DNA from: Rallus limicola | Lineage: Eukaryota > Chordata > Aves > Gruiformes > Rallidae | DNA length: 64,000 nt | Direction: 5' to 3' | Assembly: GCA_022605955.1 (NCBI GenBank) | Contig: JAKCOZ010000041.1 | Coordinates: 2,778,501 to 2,842,500, forward strand | Part shown: in pieces, positions 44,558 through 58,100 of the stretch | How the letters are laid out: each line of letters opens with the position of its first letter | Position numbering within the stretch: position 1 is the first letter of the stretch | Notes under the pieces: model-generated | Database searches by the model: none | What the model was told of the DNA's origin: nothing | What the model saw: the letters and a program-made list of their open reading frames with translations, nothing else | Made by a program: the position numbers and the translations under genes

Positions 44558-47500
44558 AGCATTCCCATGAAATATCAGAAACCCAAGCAGAGCAGACCAT
44601 TTGGTGGCCAAAACTCTCCTAAAAAATTAAATTCATTTGGGTCACACTAACAATGATACTCCCCAGTCCTCTAACACACTAATAATCATCACAGTCACAG
44701 CAAGACAACTTCCATCCCACCAACAACATACAACCTTTTGAGCTCCTTTGAGACTCTGCTAATTAATCAGCTCATGAAATTATCCCTTTGGGTCACAGGC
44801 CAGAGCCTCACCTGAAAGAAATCAATGTTTGCTAAAGGGAAGGTGTAGCACAAGTGCTGGAGACAACATGGACAGGAGAAGGTGGTGTCTCTGATGAGTT
44901 TCAAAGGGGCTGCAGGAGAGCTTGCTAAAGCCAGACCAGCCTAACCCAAAACATACAGAAAGGTGGGAAGAATTCCCTGCCAACCCAGCAATCCATCCAC
45001 CCATTTCAGCATCCTGGGGAACCATTTCTCTGCTCAGCATTAAGTCAATGTGGTTGTAGGAGCTTGGGTGCTCAGTCCCTTCCAAACTGAACACACTTCA
45101 GCAGCCCAACCCTGGTCCCACCACCCAGCAGCACCCAGAGCTGTGCTCACCCTTCCCAATGCCAACACTTCACACAGGCTGGGTGGCCTTTTGCAATAAA
45201 CCACAGGTTTGTCTGTGAGGCAGTAAAGTAAGTGAAAGTTGAACCAAAGAGGCCCTCAGGGAAGAGGAGTAGGGCTCAGCTTTCACCTCCAAACCCTCAG
45301 GTCCTCAACCCCATCCTCCAAAACACTGACCTTGGCAAAACCACCAGATGCCTGAGCTCTTTACTGAGCTGGGCACCTGGCTGAGCAACTCAGGGTACAT
45401 CCAGCTGGAAAGCCCAGGCTTGTTACCCCAGGGAACCACCAATGAGACTTTGTGTTTTTAGAGTAAGTGGGTGAACAGAAAGAGCACAAATTAAGTACAA
45501 ACTACAGCATCAGTGCAGGGCAGCATAGAAATGTGCTTAACTTGTATGGCCACCTTTTAGCTGACTGCTAGAAAAGGGATTTTTTTGTGAAGCTGGTTTT
45601 TCTATGTAAAAAACCCTGTTTTGTTTGCTTGAAAAAATATTTTTAATATTGAAAAAAAGAGTGAAAAAAGAGCCAGTTTCACTTAAATCTAACACATAAA
45701 AGCAGGATTGGATGAAGCTACAAGTGGCACCAATGTAAGTGCCACCAAAGTGGCACAATATTAGTATTTCTGGTCCTTAAAGCAGGACCATTTATAATAA
45801 TAAAATGCTGACAGCAAAACATGGCACAAGCCTTGTGCATCCCTAACACATTTTACTAGGAGATAGGGAGGGGAAAGCAAGGGAGAGTGAAACCTGGAGA
45901 GGCACAGAGAGGGAGCAGGTTATGTACCAGCCAAGAAACAGGTAGAAGAGATGGTGACAGTATCATTTCCTGGGTTTCAGAAAGTAAAGAGGGGGAAGAG
46001 TGGCTGCAACAAGCACAGCAAACAGCAAAGTAACTTTTTCTCACCATTCTAGTGTCCCCTTGCCCTACCCACCCAGCCTGCAAGCACATGGTGCCAGGAC
46101 ATGCTGCCCCACAGTAGGTATGGGTTTACAGCATTAGGAGCATTGGCACCCCATGGCCAGCATGTGGGCAGAGAGATGTCCAGCAAAAAGTGCCAAAAGG
46201 CATGAGAAGACATCATTCACAGCTCAACTCTCATGAAACTGTCTGGTTTGATGTCTGCTCTCCCCAGCCAAACAGCTCTTTGCAGCCTGTCTGCTCAGGA
46301 AGGATCATCTCCAGGTCATGGTAAGGCCATGCAAGTAAAGAAGCAGAGCCTTCAGTCTCCTCAAGGATGCCAGCCCCAATGCTGAGACTAAAGCCCAGAA
46401 GCTGGGTCTTGCATACAACTTGACTTTCAGCACTGCCTGATGCCAAGGAGATCTGGAAGGGTTGTGCAGCCTAACCCACAGCCCATGGAGCTCCTTGAGC
46501 AGGTGGAAGAGCCACCTTATCTGAAACAAACTAAAGAAACGCTCCCAGCACATCATGCCCAACTGAAGAGAGCCCACAGACATCACTGAGGGGGCATGTG
46601 ATGCCCCATGACACACAGCACCTCTGGACTTCCAGGCTTCCAAGTGATCAGCTCCTGGTGTGAAGTTTCCAATCCCTTCGTGAAGCCATGCAGGCTCCAT
46701 GGGAAGGACACTCTCTCCTGGTGCCAGGAAAGCTCACTCCAGGAGAAGAGAAGCACAATTTAAATTGGGATTTTTCCCTAAATACAAATTAAGCACATGA
46801 TCCTCCAGCCAGGCTGTGTGCTGCCCAGGGAGTGCTGCCTCAGGGTTCCCTCCTTCTGTATCCAGGGCAGGAGGCTTCAGAATTCCTGCTTTAGAAAGCC
46901 CCCTTAGGATCAGAGATGGTTTAGGTAGGGATGCAACAAGAATCAGTGAGAGTTTTTCCCCATCCAACAGAAAACCATGAGAAGATGCAATTCAGTGCTG
47001 CACTGCTGTTACTCATTGCTCCTCCCTGTGCTGGTCAGAGGACCTCCTAGGAAAGCAGCCTTTCACCTGTCTGGATAAAAGGGTCTTCTTGTCTTCTGCC
47101 TCCTTTGAGGTCTGTCTCCAGCTGTCCCTGATCCACAACAGCCCTTGCTGGGTAACTTGGCCCCAAACCTTGCCCTCCACACTGGGACCACCCTGGGCAA
47201 GGCACACCTCTCCTCTTCCCACAGCATCCAGGCTGGAAGTCAAGGCTCCAGGCAGGACCCTGAGCTCGGTGAAGCAGAGGCACAGGGATGCCAGACCTGG
47301 GGACAGGCTGATTGTGCCAACAGGAGCATCCCTGAGCCCACAGGGAGATTCCAGGTGGCTTAGAGGAACAGGGTCCAAGCAGGTCTGCGTGGGTGGGAAT
47401 TAGAGGTGGGAAGACATCCTGCAGCAGCAGTGAGGTCTGAGGACTTTGAGCTCCAGAAAGCTGCAGTAACAAGTTTTCAGGTGGGAGGGTGCAGCCCTCA

Positions 47501-50500
47501 GCAGGACACCGAGTTATACCCCACCAACACTGAGAGACATGGTGGGAGCAAAGAGCTGCCCAGGCAGCACCCAGCACTTGCTTAATAACCTCCCCCAGCA
47601 TTTGTTTGGTGACAAACAGAACCAGTGTAGGCTGGAGGGGCCCACAAGTCTGGTTAGAAAACAGCCAAGGCAGCTGTGTGGTTTCCAGCATCAGGGCAAA
47701 GTGCTGATAATGAATCAAGGAACATGAATTGGCTGCTGTGGAGCTGTCCACAGCAACTGTGCTGTGTGGTCACAGCCCAGCCCACGCTTTCACAAGCATT
47801 ACCCTTGGAGCTGCTTCAAGGGAGCTCATCAGATGAGGGACATTCAGAGCCAAGTCTCAACAGAAGAGTGAATAAGTGACACCACGCTGCCAAAACCACC
47901 AAGGGAGAAAGCAGGCAGGTACTGCAGGGAGCACCCAGGGACTGCCAGCTCCATGCAGCTCTAGCAGTGCCCTCCAGCCCAGCCCTGGGCATTGGCAGCT
48001 CCTCAGTGGTGGTAACACTGCCCTCACCCAAACCCCTTGGGACATCACTCATAGGGAAAGCTCATCCCCATGAGGCCAGCTGGCACCCATCACACATCTC
48101 CACACCCTGTGGGTGCCTTCATCCTCCTGATGGCTGTGCAGACCTTCATCACCTTCCTCTGGGGCAAAGGGGGGAGCCCAGGGTACCAGAGGGTAGCTAC
48201 TACTTACCACCTCCACCTACATGGCTGCACACCCTTTCCCTCCTCCCTGAAGCAGATGACAAGCAGTAATCATTGTCACACACCTCACCTCTGCAGCATC
48301 CCTTCCTTGCAGAGGGCCATAGCACCCCCATGCCATCCTGACAACACCCCTTGCTGACCCAATTTGTCTCGGAGCCAAAGACAGGTCTCCTCTGGCCACA
48401 GAGGTCAGGAGGCAGCTCCTGGGGAGCATTTCATTCCTTGGTTGAGGCCCACCACTCCTTGTGGTGGGCTACCATTCACTCCTGCCTGAATGAAAGCCCA
48501 CTCAAGTCTAAAAATGGAGAGACAAGGTTTTAAAGCCAAGGGGATTTGCTGATGCTTGCTCCCTCCATCTGCTGAAGGAAAGCATCTCCACCCTGGGGCT
48601 GGATGCATCTCCTCACTCTCCAAAGAGTAGGACCCCCTCCCCCCAGTGCAACTGTCCCAGGAGCCAGCACCACCCAGACAGCAAGACAGGTGAGATGCCA
48701 CCTCTCATAACTGGCTGGGCTTTCCCATTCTCTGACCTCTTCTATCCCCTTCCTCTAAACATATTCCCATTTTCCAACCCCCTTCTCAGCCAGTGGATTT
48801 CTTCAGCATGAGGCAATCTTTGAATCTTTGCTGTCTAAAGTCAGGTCCCCACTACCCATCACCTACATCATGAGGACCTCCAGAAGGGAGCTAATCCCAC
48901 CTGAAAGATACACCTCAACCAAGTTGGAGCATTTTCTGGGGGTGCTTCTTGCCCATTGGCACCTGCCTGGCAGAGCCAGCCTCAGAGACCACCGGGGCTT
49001 GGAGAGGGGTTACAAGTGCTTTCCAATGGACAGACCCCTCCATCAACATGCAGCTCTTCCCATGCTGCTCCAAAAGTTTTTCTTGAGGCAGAAGGACCTC
49101 TTTAATTAGCCTGTCCTGCAGTAATTAGGAAGACAGGCCGTTTCAGGTGGCAGCAAAGCCAGGCTTGGTCTACCAGAGGTTTTTGGTAAAGGTGCTTATG
49201 CCAGAGCCTTGCACCCAGCTGAAATAAGGGTCCCCCCAACATTGGTTCCAGTCCAGACCTCCCACATCCCTGCTTGAGGTGGAGTAACACAGTTCAGTTC
49301 AAAGACAATTACAGGGGAAAGGTCGAGTGAGCTTGCTTCATCTTTGTCCCAGCAGCACTGGGCCGCAGCGGCATACTGGATGTGAGGAGCCTTCTTCCCT
49401 CCTCTTCCTCCCATGAGGTGAAGAATCTGCTGCTCTGCTTGGGGACTCACAGCCCCTGTTTGGGCATCCACTCCCATGAAGGGTTAACAGGATTAGAAAC
49501 CTGCCTGCCTAGCTAAATCCCTGGCTGTGAGCTTGGACTGGTGATGAACAAGGGACAGTCGGTGGTGGGAGCTGCAGGCCCCACTTCAGGGCCCAGGCCT
49601 GTGCTCAGCATCAGGCCCTCCGAGTCCCCCAGGGAGCAGCAAATAAATTAACTTCCTCAGGTAGGGAAAAATATAAGAATGATGGCAGGGAGGTCACCAG
49701 GGTGATACCATAAGAAGGAAAAGGGAAAGGAGGAGGGGAGGGAAACAACTGGTTACAGAAAGGTGGGAAAACAATGTATTCTGGGGAAAGATTTCAGAGC
49801 CAACACAGAAGAGGCTGGCACAGAGGCTTGGGATGAGCTTTGACCCATCCTCAAGCCATGAATATTCCCATGCTCAAACCCAGACCCTGGCACAAGCTGT
49901 AATAATAATGATGCTGAGAGGATTGAGGGAAGCACCGAGCTGCTCCCACACCCCGACATGGCCCAGCGAGCAGCCAGCAGTGGGTCTGCACCATGACTGG
50001 CACTTTTGGGGCTATTTTATTCCCTGGAGCTCCTGCACAAAAGCCACCCCTGAAAACCTGTGCAGAGCCCCCAGCAGCCACTCAGCAGAGGGACAAACCC
50101 ACACAAGACAGCCCTGCATCACCCCAGAGAGAAGCTGGTGCTCAGAGATGAGCTGCTGGCCCAGCCACACACCCCATCAACTCCTGCCCCAATGGTGCCA
50201 GGCAAAGCCCCACTGGCAGCTCATGTTTATTTATTAAACTCCTATTTCAAACTCTAAAATTAATCTTTTAATCAGTAGCAGAGCAGGGCCATGCTTATCA
50301 GAGCACTGGGGAGGTGTTATCTCCCTGCCATCTGCTCACCACCCTCCGCCACATCCCAGCAGAGCCACCAGACAGCCAAATGCCGGCCGACATCGCTGGC
50401 ACCCACTGCACGTGGGAGCTGGCACCCTGGCACACAGCTGGCCACCCCTCAGCCAGGGCTCTGCACTCCCACAAAGTACATCCCAGCAGACACAGCTGGG

Positions 50501-51756
50501 GAGGTTTCAACCCAAAACCCAACACAGGAGCGGATTTCCAACAGAAAATGTCTTTTAAGCATTTTTGCCTTGCAAGCTCAGGGCAGGGGGTCTCAGCAGC
50601 TCCAAGAAGCCAGGGATGCCCAGGGAACCGTGGTGAGGCCACGGATGCTGCCAGGCAGGGGTGCAGCCCTGCCTTGACTTCCCCAGCCTCAGTGGTATGC
50701 CCACCGTGGGCCCACAACACTGATACCCATCGGTGGCACCCGCCTCACAGAAACACTCCCCACGAGGCCAACACTGTCCTGCACCACCTCCTTCTGACCA
50801 GCAACAGATTCTGCCTTTTCTGCACCCAAAAGCAGCAGGGAGGCATCAGCAGAGCACCACAAAACAACCTCCTGGGGAAGTTAGAGGTCCCCCCAGAGTT
50901 CTGCCCTCACCAGCCCGCCTGTTACCCCCACAGGGTGCTACCACCCCACAACCACCACCCCCCCCCCCCAGCCCTCGCCCCAATGACCTACTTCAGCAGG
51001 AGATGGATCACACCCCGGCAGCATCCACAGTCCTTGGTGACCACAGGGTCCCCCAGGCTCCTGGTCCCCGGGAGGGGGGGATGCCCAGGTTCAGCCAGCC
51101 CAAGAAAGCCTCTACCAAACCTCAGGGTGTCCCCAAGAGCCCAACAGGGCACCCATCAGCTCCAGACCCGTCCCACTGACCCCCACTTAATCAGCTAAAG
51201 CCACACGCTCTGAACCCTGGCCCCAGCCACAGCCACACTCCTCCAGCTCACTCTGCCCTACATAGACATCTGCAGCCTCCCAGCACCCACCTTCACCTCC
51301 CATCCCCTTCACCATGCTGCCACCTTCCCTATGCCCACACAGGGGTCCCTGCTGTGCACCCACCTGCCCCTCAGACACCAGCACCGGAGGGACTGTGGTC
51401 GTGCTGAACAGGAGAGCTCAGCACTGGAGCTGCAGGAGGAGGAGCACCCAGGACTGCTTGCAGAGGCTGGGGTACTACCCCAGCTGCTGCCTGTGAAATA
51501 AATCCCCTTCCCCACCCCTGGCTGACACGAGCCTCACCTGTGTGCTCCCCCTCCCAGTGGGAGCTCAGGCAGGCGTGCCATGGGATGCCCCCCAAGCCCT
51601 TGCCTTCCAGAAAGGGGGTCACCAAAATGAATCGAATTAAACCCTGTGGAAAGCAATGGGGGCACTGAGTGCACCCTCCTCCCTCTCCAAGATGGGGATG
51701 GAGCCGCTGAGCGATGCCCCGCCGCCGGCGCAGCAGCGTTCTGCCCTGCTTCTTAC
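44558..51756. other. First intron or upstream region of the STXBP4-like gene
   Basis: No exon or recognised repeat family. There are A/T-rich stretches (45570-45680) and a C run at about 50958-50970. ORFs here lack splice or homology support. Confidence 0.4.
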
Positions 51757-52110
51757 CAGTAAATGAGAGACAGCCCATCAAAGCGCTCCAGGTCGCGGCC
51801 AGGAGGGTGGAGGTAGGACATCATCCGGGGGCACCGTCCCCACCGAGCCCTTAGGGCCGCCGTGGCCGGCACCGGCTACCCGGGGCCATGGGCTCAGAGC
51901 ACCAGTGGCGGACACAGCTCCCCAGCAAAGCTCCCCGGCACAGCCAGCCACATCTAATCCTGGCAGGCAAGCATGTGATCGCCCCTCTCCCAGCTCCCCC
52001 CCGGCTAAACCCCGCCGATGTCTCTCCGGTTCTGTGGCGCTGGCTGGGCACGGAGCGGCTGTGCCGCTGCCCGGGGATGCTGTGGTACAGTTAATTCCAA
52101 CCGATGGGTC
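51700..52110 (-). promoter_or_regulatory. CpG-rich putative promoter of the STXBP4-like gene
   Basis: CG dinucleotides are frequent here (e.g. CCCCGCCGCCGGCGCAGCAG and GCCGCCGTGGCCGGCACCGG) compared with the surrounding kilobases. The region overlaps and precedes the possible exon at 51757-51824. No TATA box is evident. Confidence 0.5.
51757..51824 (-). CDS. Possible first exon of the STXBP4-like gene (alternative N-terminus)
   Basis: Two consecutive ATG codons (first at 51824) open a 22-codon frame ending in a good donor, GTAAGA, just 3' of a CpG-rich stretch on the same strand. The frame ends with two bases of a split codon (TG). It joins the next exon in frame only if the weak acceptor GCAAG|CAAG at 43031 is used, giving about 760 residues. 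If a stronger acceptor 5' of it is used, this exon is a 5' UTR or upstream ORF and translation starts at 43027. A 68-bp open stretch proves little on its own. Confidence 0.35.
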
Positions 52111-55100
52111 CCAGACAACAACCTGCCGGGGGGTCGGAGCCACCCAGGACGTGGCACAGCAAACACCTCTGCTGTGGGACCCCCCACGGGGTCCCATCAC
52201 CGGTGCGCTGCCGTCAGCCCGGGCACACACCCTGCTTTCCCTGCCTGGTGTGCCCTCCCCTTCCATAAAATGAGCATTTATTTTAGCAGGGTGACACTTT
52301 CTTCCCCTACCAGTGAGGTCACCCCCTCTCCTTTCCCCTGTGGTGGCCGCTAATGATGGTTATAATAATTAATGACTGTTATAATTGATGGTTAACCTGC
52401 CACAACAAACTCAAGGCAGTTGCAGGCGTCCCAGACCAGCACTAAGCCCAGGTGATGGGGCTGCTCCCCTCCTCCCCAGTGCTGCCAATGGGATTCAGCA
52501 TTTCCAATAGAATTTGGGGCACAATTCTTGCACAGGGATTTCCCCACCCCTTGTTTAAGGCCATACCCAAGCATCTTTATGATCCTTTGGGCTGTCAGGA
52601 AAGCTCTGGGAGCAAGTGCTGGTGGGCAGCTGGTAAAGGATTGAAGCAGAGGGCTCGTCCGTGCCAATTGTCCTGGAGCAGTGAGGTCAGAGCTGGTCCT
52701 GTTGTGCTTCCCTGTATCTGGCTGTGGGTGGGATGGACGGATGGATGGCAGGATGGGCAGACAGCAGGATGGGCAGACAGCAGGATGAGCAGACCCTGGG
52801 TCAAGGTGATGGAAAAAACCACAAATGAGCATCAGCCTGCTGCACAATGCGGATTTTTATTGCTCTCTCTCCCCATCAGGCGTGGGGCGGCTGGGACTTG
52901 GGGATTAGGTGAGTCCTGGGGATTATGAAATGCATCTGTCTGTCCTACACAGCCTGGGAAAGCCACCAGCCTCCCCATCCAAGGACCAGGTCCTGTGCCC
53001 CCCCTCCTCCCCACTCCCCCTCCAGGTAACACGGGGACACTTAGGAACTAACTGAGGAAACACTGAATGCCAGAGATGGTGTCAATCCATCTGTCCAGCT
53101 GCTGCTGCCTGGTCTTAGGGGAGGTGTCCCACAGGTGTTGGGCACAGTGGGTCTCTGGGGACTTGGTGGTGGCTGGTGACATCTCCAGCCAGGGCACGAG
53201 TGCCTGCAGGAGACCCCAGCCCCTGGGGTCAGTGTGAGCACCCCAGCCCACACCATCTACAGCGTGATGAAGAGGAGGGAAGAGCCCAGAGGATGGGACC
53301 CCAGACAGGAGGACACAGGGTCCCACAGCACCCAGCAGCCACCCAGGGAGGATGCACCCGTGGTGACAGCCCGCAGGCACTGCTCACTGGGCATTAATGA
53401 AGCTCCCCAGGAGAAGGGGTTGAATTAAGGCTGATGCCACTCAGCATCCTTTCCGAGTGACTGTGCAGGATGTGCGGTGCCCAAATCCTTTCCCCTTGCC
53501 ACCTCCCAGCCCAGTGACAGGTCCCCTGAGGAGCCCTGTACCTGGGACAGTCCTGTACCTGGGACAGTCCTGTCCAGTCCTGCACCTGGGACAGCTGCCA
53601 CCACAGAGACTCCCTCCAAACACAACTTTTGGGGTGCAGCTCTCCTTTACACCTGCCCCAGCCAGGCAGCCCTCTCTCCCCGGGGGCACCCCATGGTGCA
53701 TTTGGGGTGCACGGTGTTCCCCAGCTCGGTGAACCCTCCTGCTGAGGGGGGCCGGTACAGGGAGAGCCGCCTGTTCCCAGAGCTGTTGCAACCGGGGCGG
53801 TGCTGGGTGTGAGCCCCGGGACCGGTTTCTGCTGTGGGGAGAGGAGAGGCAGCAGGGTTTGCCGAAACCGCTGAGAGCGGGCGGGCACAGGGGTGCCGCG
53901 GGCTGCTCAGGGCTGGGCCAGCCTCCTCCCATCTCACCCATCGGGATTGTCAGAGGTGGTGTCACTCTACTCCAGGGCAGGACATCACGTCCATGGAGAC
54001 GGCAAAGCCACCCTAATCCCGCCCTGGTGACAGTGGTCCAGCTCCGCTGCGACGCCCGATGCCCTGGAGCATCATTTCCACCTCCCTCCCTTGCACCTGC
54101 CAGCAGCCCGCAGGGACGCCCCACGGCTGTGTCCCCTTTGTCACAGCATCCCCTAAATTGGGGTGAATCACAGCGACGTGCCGGGCAGGGAGGCGCTGCC
54201 TTGTCCTCTCCTCCCAGAGTTTCCATGCAAGCGGAAGCAGAGCATTATCTCCCTCGCCCATCGGAGGCAGCTGCCCGTGGGTGCTCTCCATCTGCATATT
54301 CAGACAGATGCAAACGTTACACCCCGGAAATTCCCAGCTTTCACATCACAGGCCAAGGTGCCAAGGAGAGCTTTGGCTTTTTCTCCCTCTCCATGGACCT
54401 GGGAGAGCCTGCAGCAGGACAGACCCTGCCCTGGGAGAGCCCGCAACAGGACAGACCCTGCCCTGGGAGAGCCCGCAGCAGGACAGACCCTGCCCTGGGA
54501 GAGCCCGCAGCAGGACAGACCCTGCCCCTGTGAGAGCCTGCAGCAGGACAGACCCTGCCCCTGTGAGAGCCTGCAGCAGGACAGACCCTGCCCTGGGAGA
54601 GCCTGCAGCAGGACAGACCCTGCCCTGGGAGAGCCCGCAGCAGGGCAGACCCTGCCCCTGGGAGATCCCGGCCAGGATCTCAGCTGTGGGCAAAGCTCCC
54701 TTTGGCATCAGGACCATGGTGGTGGTGGTGCTGGGCTGCAGGGGAACGCAGCTCATCTCTGAGCTCTCACGAGGCTGAGGCTTCTGTGCCAGTGTCCAGG
54801 GCTCCTCTGGAGGAAGTCGGCTCCCTCACCCCACCCTATCCCAGGACAATAAGGACCAAGAGCAGCTGCCACTGCCTTGGATGCAGCAAGAACATCACAA
54901 TCTTAAAATCCTGATGCCACCAGCCCTGTAATACGAGCTCCGTTCCTGTCTGAAAGGCATGGCTGAGAACACATGGTAGGGACCTGCCCAGGCAGGGCTA
55001 TCCCCTCTGTCCATCCTCCCCCAGTTCAGTGCCAACGTCCCAGGTCCCTCCTCAATGCCCTCCGGGCATGCCACCAGCCTGGCACAGGTGGCACCAGCAC

Positions 55101-58100
55101 TCCCCAGCTCCCAAAGCCACCACCCCAGCACTCTCAGCTGCAGCACTGGTGAGAACCCAGCTCCTCTGCTCCGTATGGAGCTGGGAGAATGAGGAAGAGC
55201 CAAATTTAATTTATTCCATGCTGCATTTTCATGCCAAATGAGTCAGAGCACGGGCCGTGCTCGGCCTTTGTTTTGCTTGGCTGCCAGCACTGGCTTTTGC
55301 TCAGTGTTTGTTCAATGTTTAACTCCCTTGATGGCACTTGGGCTCAAACCAGCAAGTGCAGCAGAAAAAGCCACTTCCCTGCCTGTGCTGCCGGGGCAGG
55401 AGCTTTCCCCTTTGGCTTTGCTTGGGAGGGGATGCCCTTGTTTTGACTTCTTTCTTTCCCGCAGCCCGATGAAGCCCTAAACGCAGCCCTCTGAGCCACC
55501 CTAAGACCTATCTCAAGCTCTCAGGGTTTGCAGGGGCTGCAGGATGGGACCTGAGCAGCCAGGCCACTGCTGCTGCTGCTCCCAGAGCAAAGCCAGCCTT
55601 AAACGGAGCTGAGGGAGGTTTCGCCCGGCACAGGACCAGTTAGGAACGAGCACGGCCACATTCCTGTGCACGTGGGAGCTGGCAGAAGGAAGCAGCTGGT
55701 GGAGGTGTTTCGGTGTCCTGCTTTCCTGTGAGTGAGCAGGAGCTCCCTTCCCACCCCAGCAGCCAGAAACCCCCCAGGATGGGACACTGCTGGTTTGTGT
55801 CCCACCAAGAGTCTCAGTTTTTGGAAGATATGTCCAATCTTTTCTTGCCTCTACCCCTAAAGCTAAACCCTAAAATCCTTCATGGGAGAACACTGCTGAA
55901 AAGCCCCCAGAGCTGAGCATCCCCCCACCTGGTTCCTCTGCCAAAATGGGTCCCCAGAACCTCTCAGCACCACAGGACATGACAGGGCTGCGGCACCTTT
56001 CAGGGTGTACAGGTAGGGGGATGTTGCTGCCACAACCCTGGCTTCACCCACCAAGCTTCCTGAATTAAGATGGGCTTGGTCAGGATGGGACAGTGGGATG
56101 GCCAAACCCATCACAAAGGTGTCAGCAGGGAGCAAGACCCCAGCAGCTGAAGCCCCCCTGGCACATCTCTGCTGTGGGGTGGGCTCCTGGAGGCGATGGG
56201 GTGGTGCAGGGTGCGGGCTGCGTGCCAGGGAAGGGCTTGCCAGGGAAATGCAATCTCGTGGCACAAAACGTGCTCCTCTCCGGATCCCCTCCCGCAGCAG
56301 CAGCTCAAGAGCTTCCTACCCAGGTTAAGTCAATATTGCCACATTGCTGCCTCTGTCAAGGGGCTCACCCCCATCTCCATGGGTGTTGTCAGGGCTGGAG
56401 AGGAGTCACGGGAGCGCAGCTGGGTGAAGGGTGCCTGTGGCTCCAGCTCTGAGCGCAGCTTCTCAGGGTGAGTGACACCTGGTGCACCCCTTGGGCTCAG
56501 CATCCCCCCACCATCACCATCCCCCAAGATCTGGCTGCCCCTCAGAGGGGACTGGCTCTGCTCAGCAGCTCCCTGGGCACAATGGGGTCAAAGCACTGCA
56601 GCACCCCTACTTCTCAATTCTCAGGAGACTTTAGAGGAGCCACAGCACCTGTGTGGGCGCTGGCATGAGTTGCACCGAGCCCAGCAGCAGCAGGAGCTGG
56701 GGAGCACAGAGCTCAGCAGGGACCAGCTGCATCAGTGAAGCCCCCAAAAAGTTCATTTGTCAAATAAATACTGCAGAAAAAAAACCCCACCAAACTCTCA
56801 CATCTCAGGTCTAAGCTGCTGCTCCAGCAGACCCTGGCTGGGGAGGAAACCTCAATGCAAGGTGCCTGGTACGTTGGCCAAGCACCAGAGCTCGTATGAG
56901 AGTTGCCAGTACCCCCAAACCACAGCCCCCAGGATCCCCATAAACACTCAGTGCAATGCAGCTTTGAGCAGTGCCTCTGATGCCCAAACCAGTGTCAAGG
57001 CAAACTACCTGGATGGTTTACACAAGACATAGTTTTCCACTACACCGGAGTTTCTCACCGCCCGGCGCTTCACACGGCAGCTGCAATTTTGCGGCTCTCA
57101 AGGGCATTCACACACAAAAATGAGCCACGCCAGAGATGCAGGAGATTAGGAGGATTAAGGCTGCAGAGCTGGCACAGGAGAAGATGTAATACAAAAACCC
57201 TCCAGTAGGCAAGGCATTTCACCCCTAAACCCAGCCTCCACTCACCTTCCCAAAGGGTCTCGGAGACGAGGGGGGCTCTGGGATCCACACAGCAGTGGGG
57301 AGATGGAAGAGGAGTGACCCCATCCCCTGCACCCCAGGGAATGTGTTGCTGCTGGGTGTTGGGGAGGGGGGTAGAAAAGCACAGAAGCCAGAAAGTCTTT
57401 CTAGAGGTGGACACCCAGAACTACAATCAAACTCCTTATTTTGGGATCGGAGCCCCTGCGTGCTGCCCAGGGCAGGGAGGATGGGGATGTGGGTGCTGCC
57501 TGGCCAGGCAGGGCTGCCTCTGCAGCGCAGGGATGTTGGCATGCTCCAAATAAACCTTTGCACTGGGTAAATCCTTCTCCCTCTTCCCTCCCAAAAAAAA
57601 ATTAGAGAAAGATGATCTGCTCCTTGGTTTGGGGAGGGGCTCAGCAGGGACCTGTGGCCATGGTGGGAGCGTGCCAGCCACCCAGTATTGCCAGCCTGGC
57701 CAGCCTGCGGGGATTAGCGGGTACGAGGGGCATCGGACGAAGGGTTCTTACCAAGGAGGGTCTCACAAATTATTTGGAAGCAAAAGCTGAAGCTGGGCAC
57801 GCTGAAGACCAAGCTGCAACATCAGTTATAGCCAAAAAGGAGCCACTACAGCTAATAATTGTTAAAGCCGAGAGACTTAGCACCAGCCACCGCAGGGTCA
57901 GGCCAGCAGCCCCAGTTCAGGCAGTTTTGGGGTCAGCATGGGATGGCTGCTGCTGTCAGGCTGCTCCAGCCTCATCCCATCACCCCCCCCACACACACAC
58001 ACCCAGCAGATGGGGTATCATCAGAGTCCTTGCAGGGTTTTGCCTTGTGGGAAGCTGGGTCCCAGCAGGACCCTGCCAGGACACGACACCACCAGACTGG

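Noticed and set aside
50314..51198. 294-codon open frame on the plus strand
   Set aside because: Low-complexity Pro/His/Ser translation of C-rich DNA; no homology recognised and other frames are open as well.
53441..54762. Several open frames of 160-260 codons on both strands
   Set aside because: They arise from GC-rich DNA and from the 32-33-bp minisatellite, whose units stay open in several frames.
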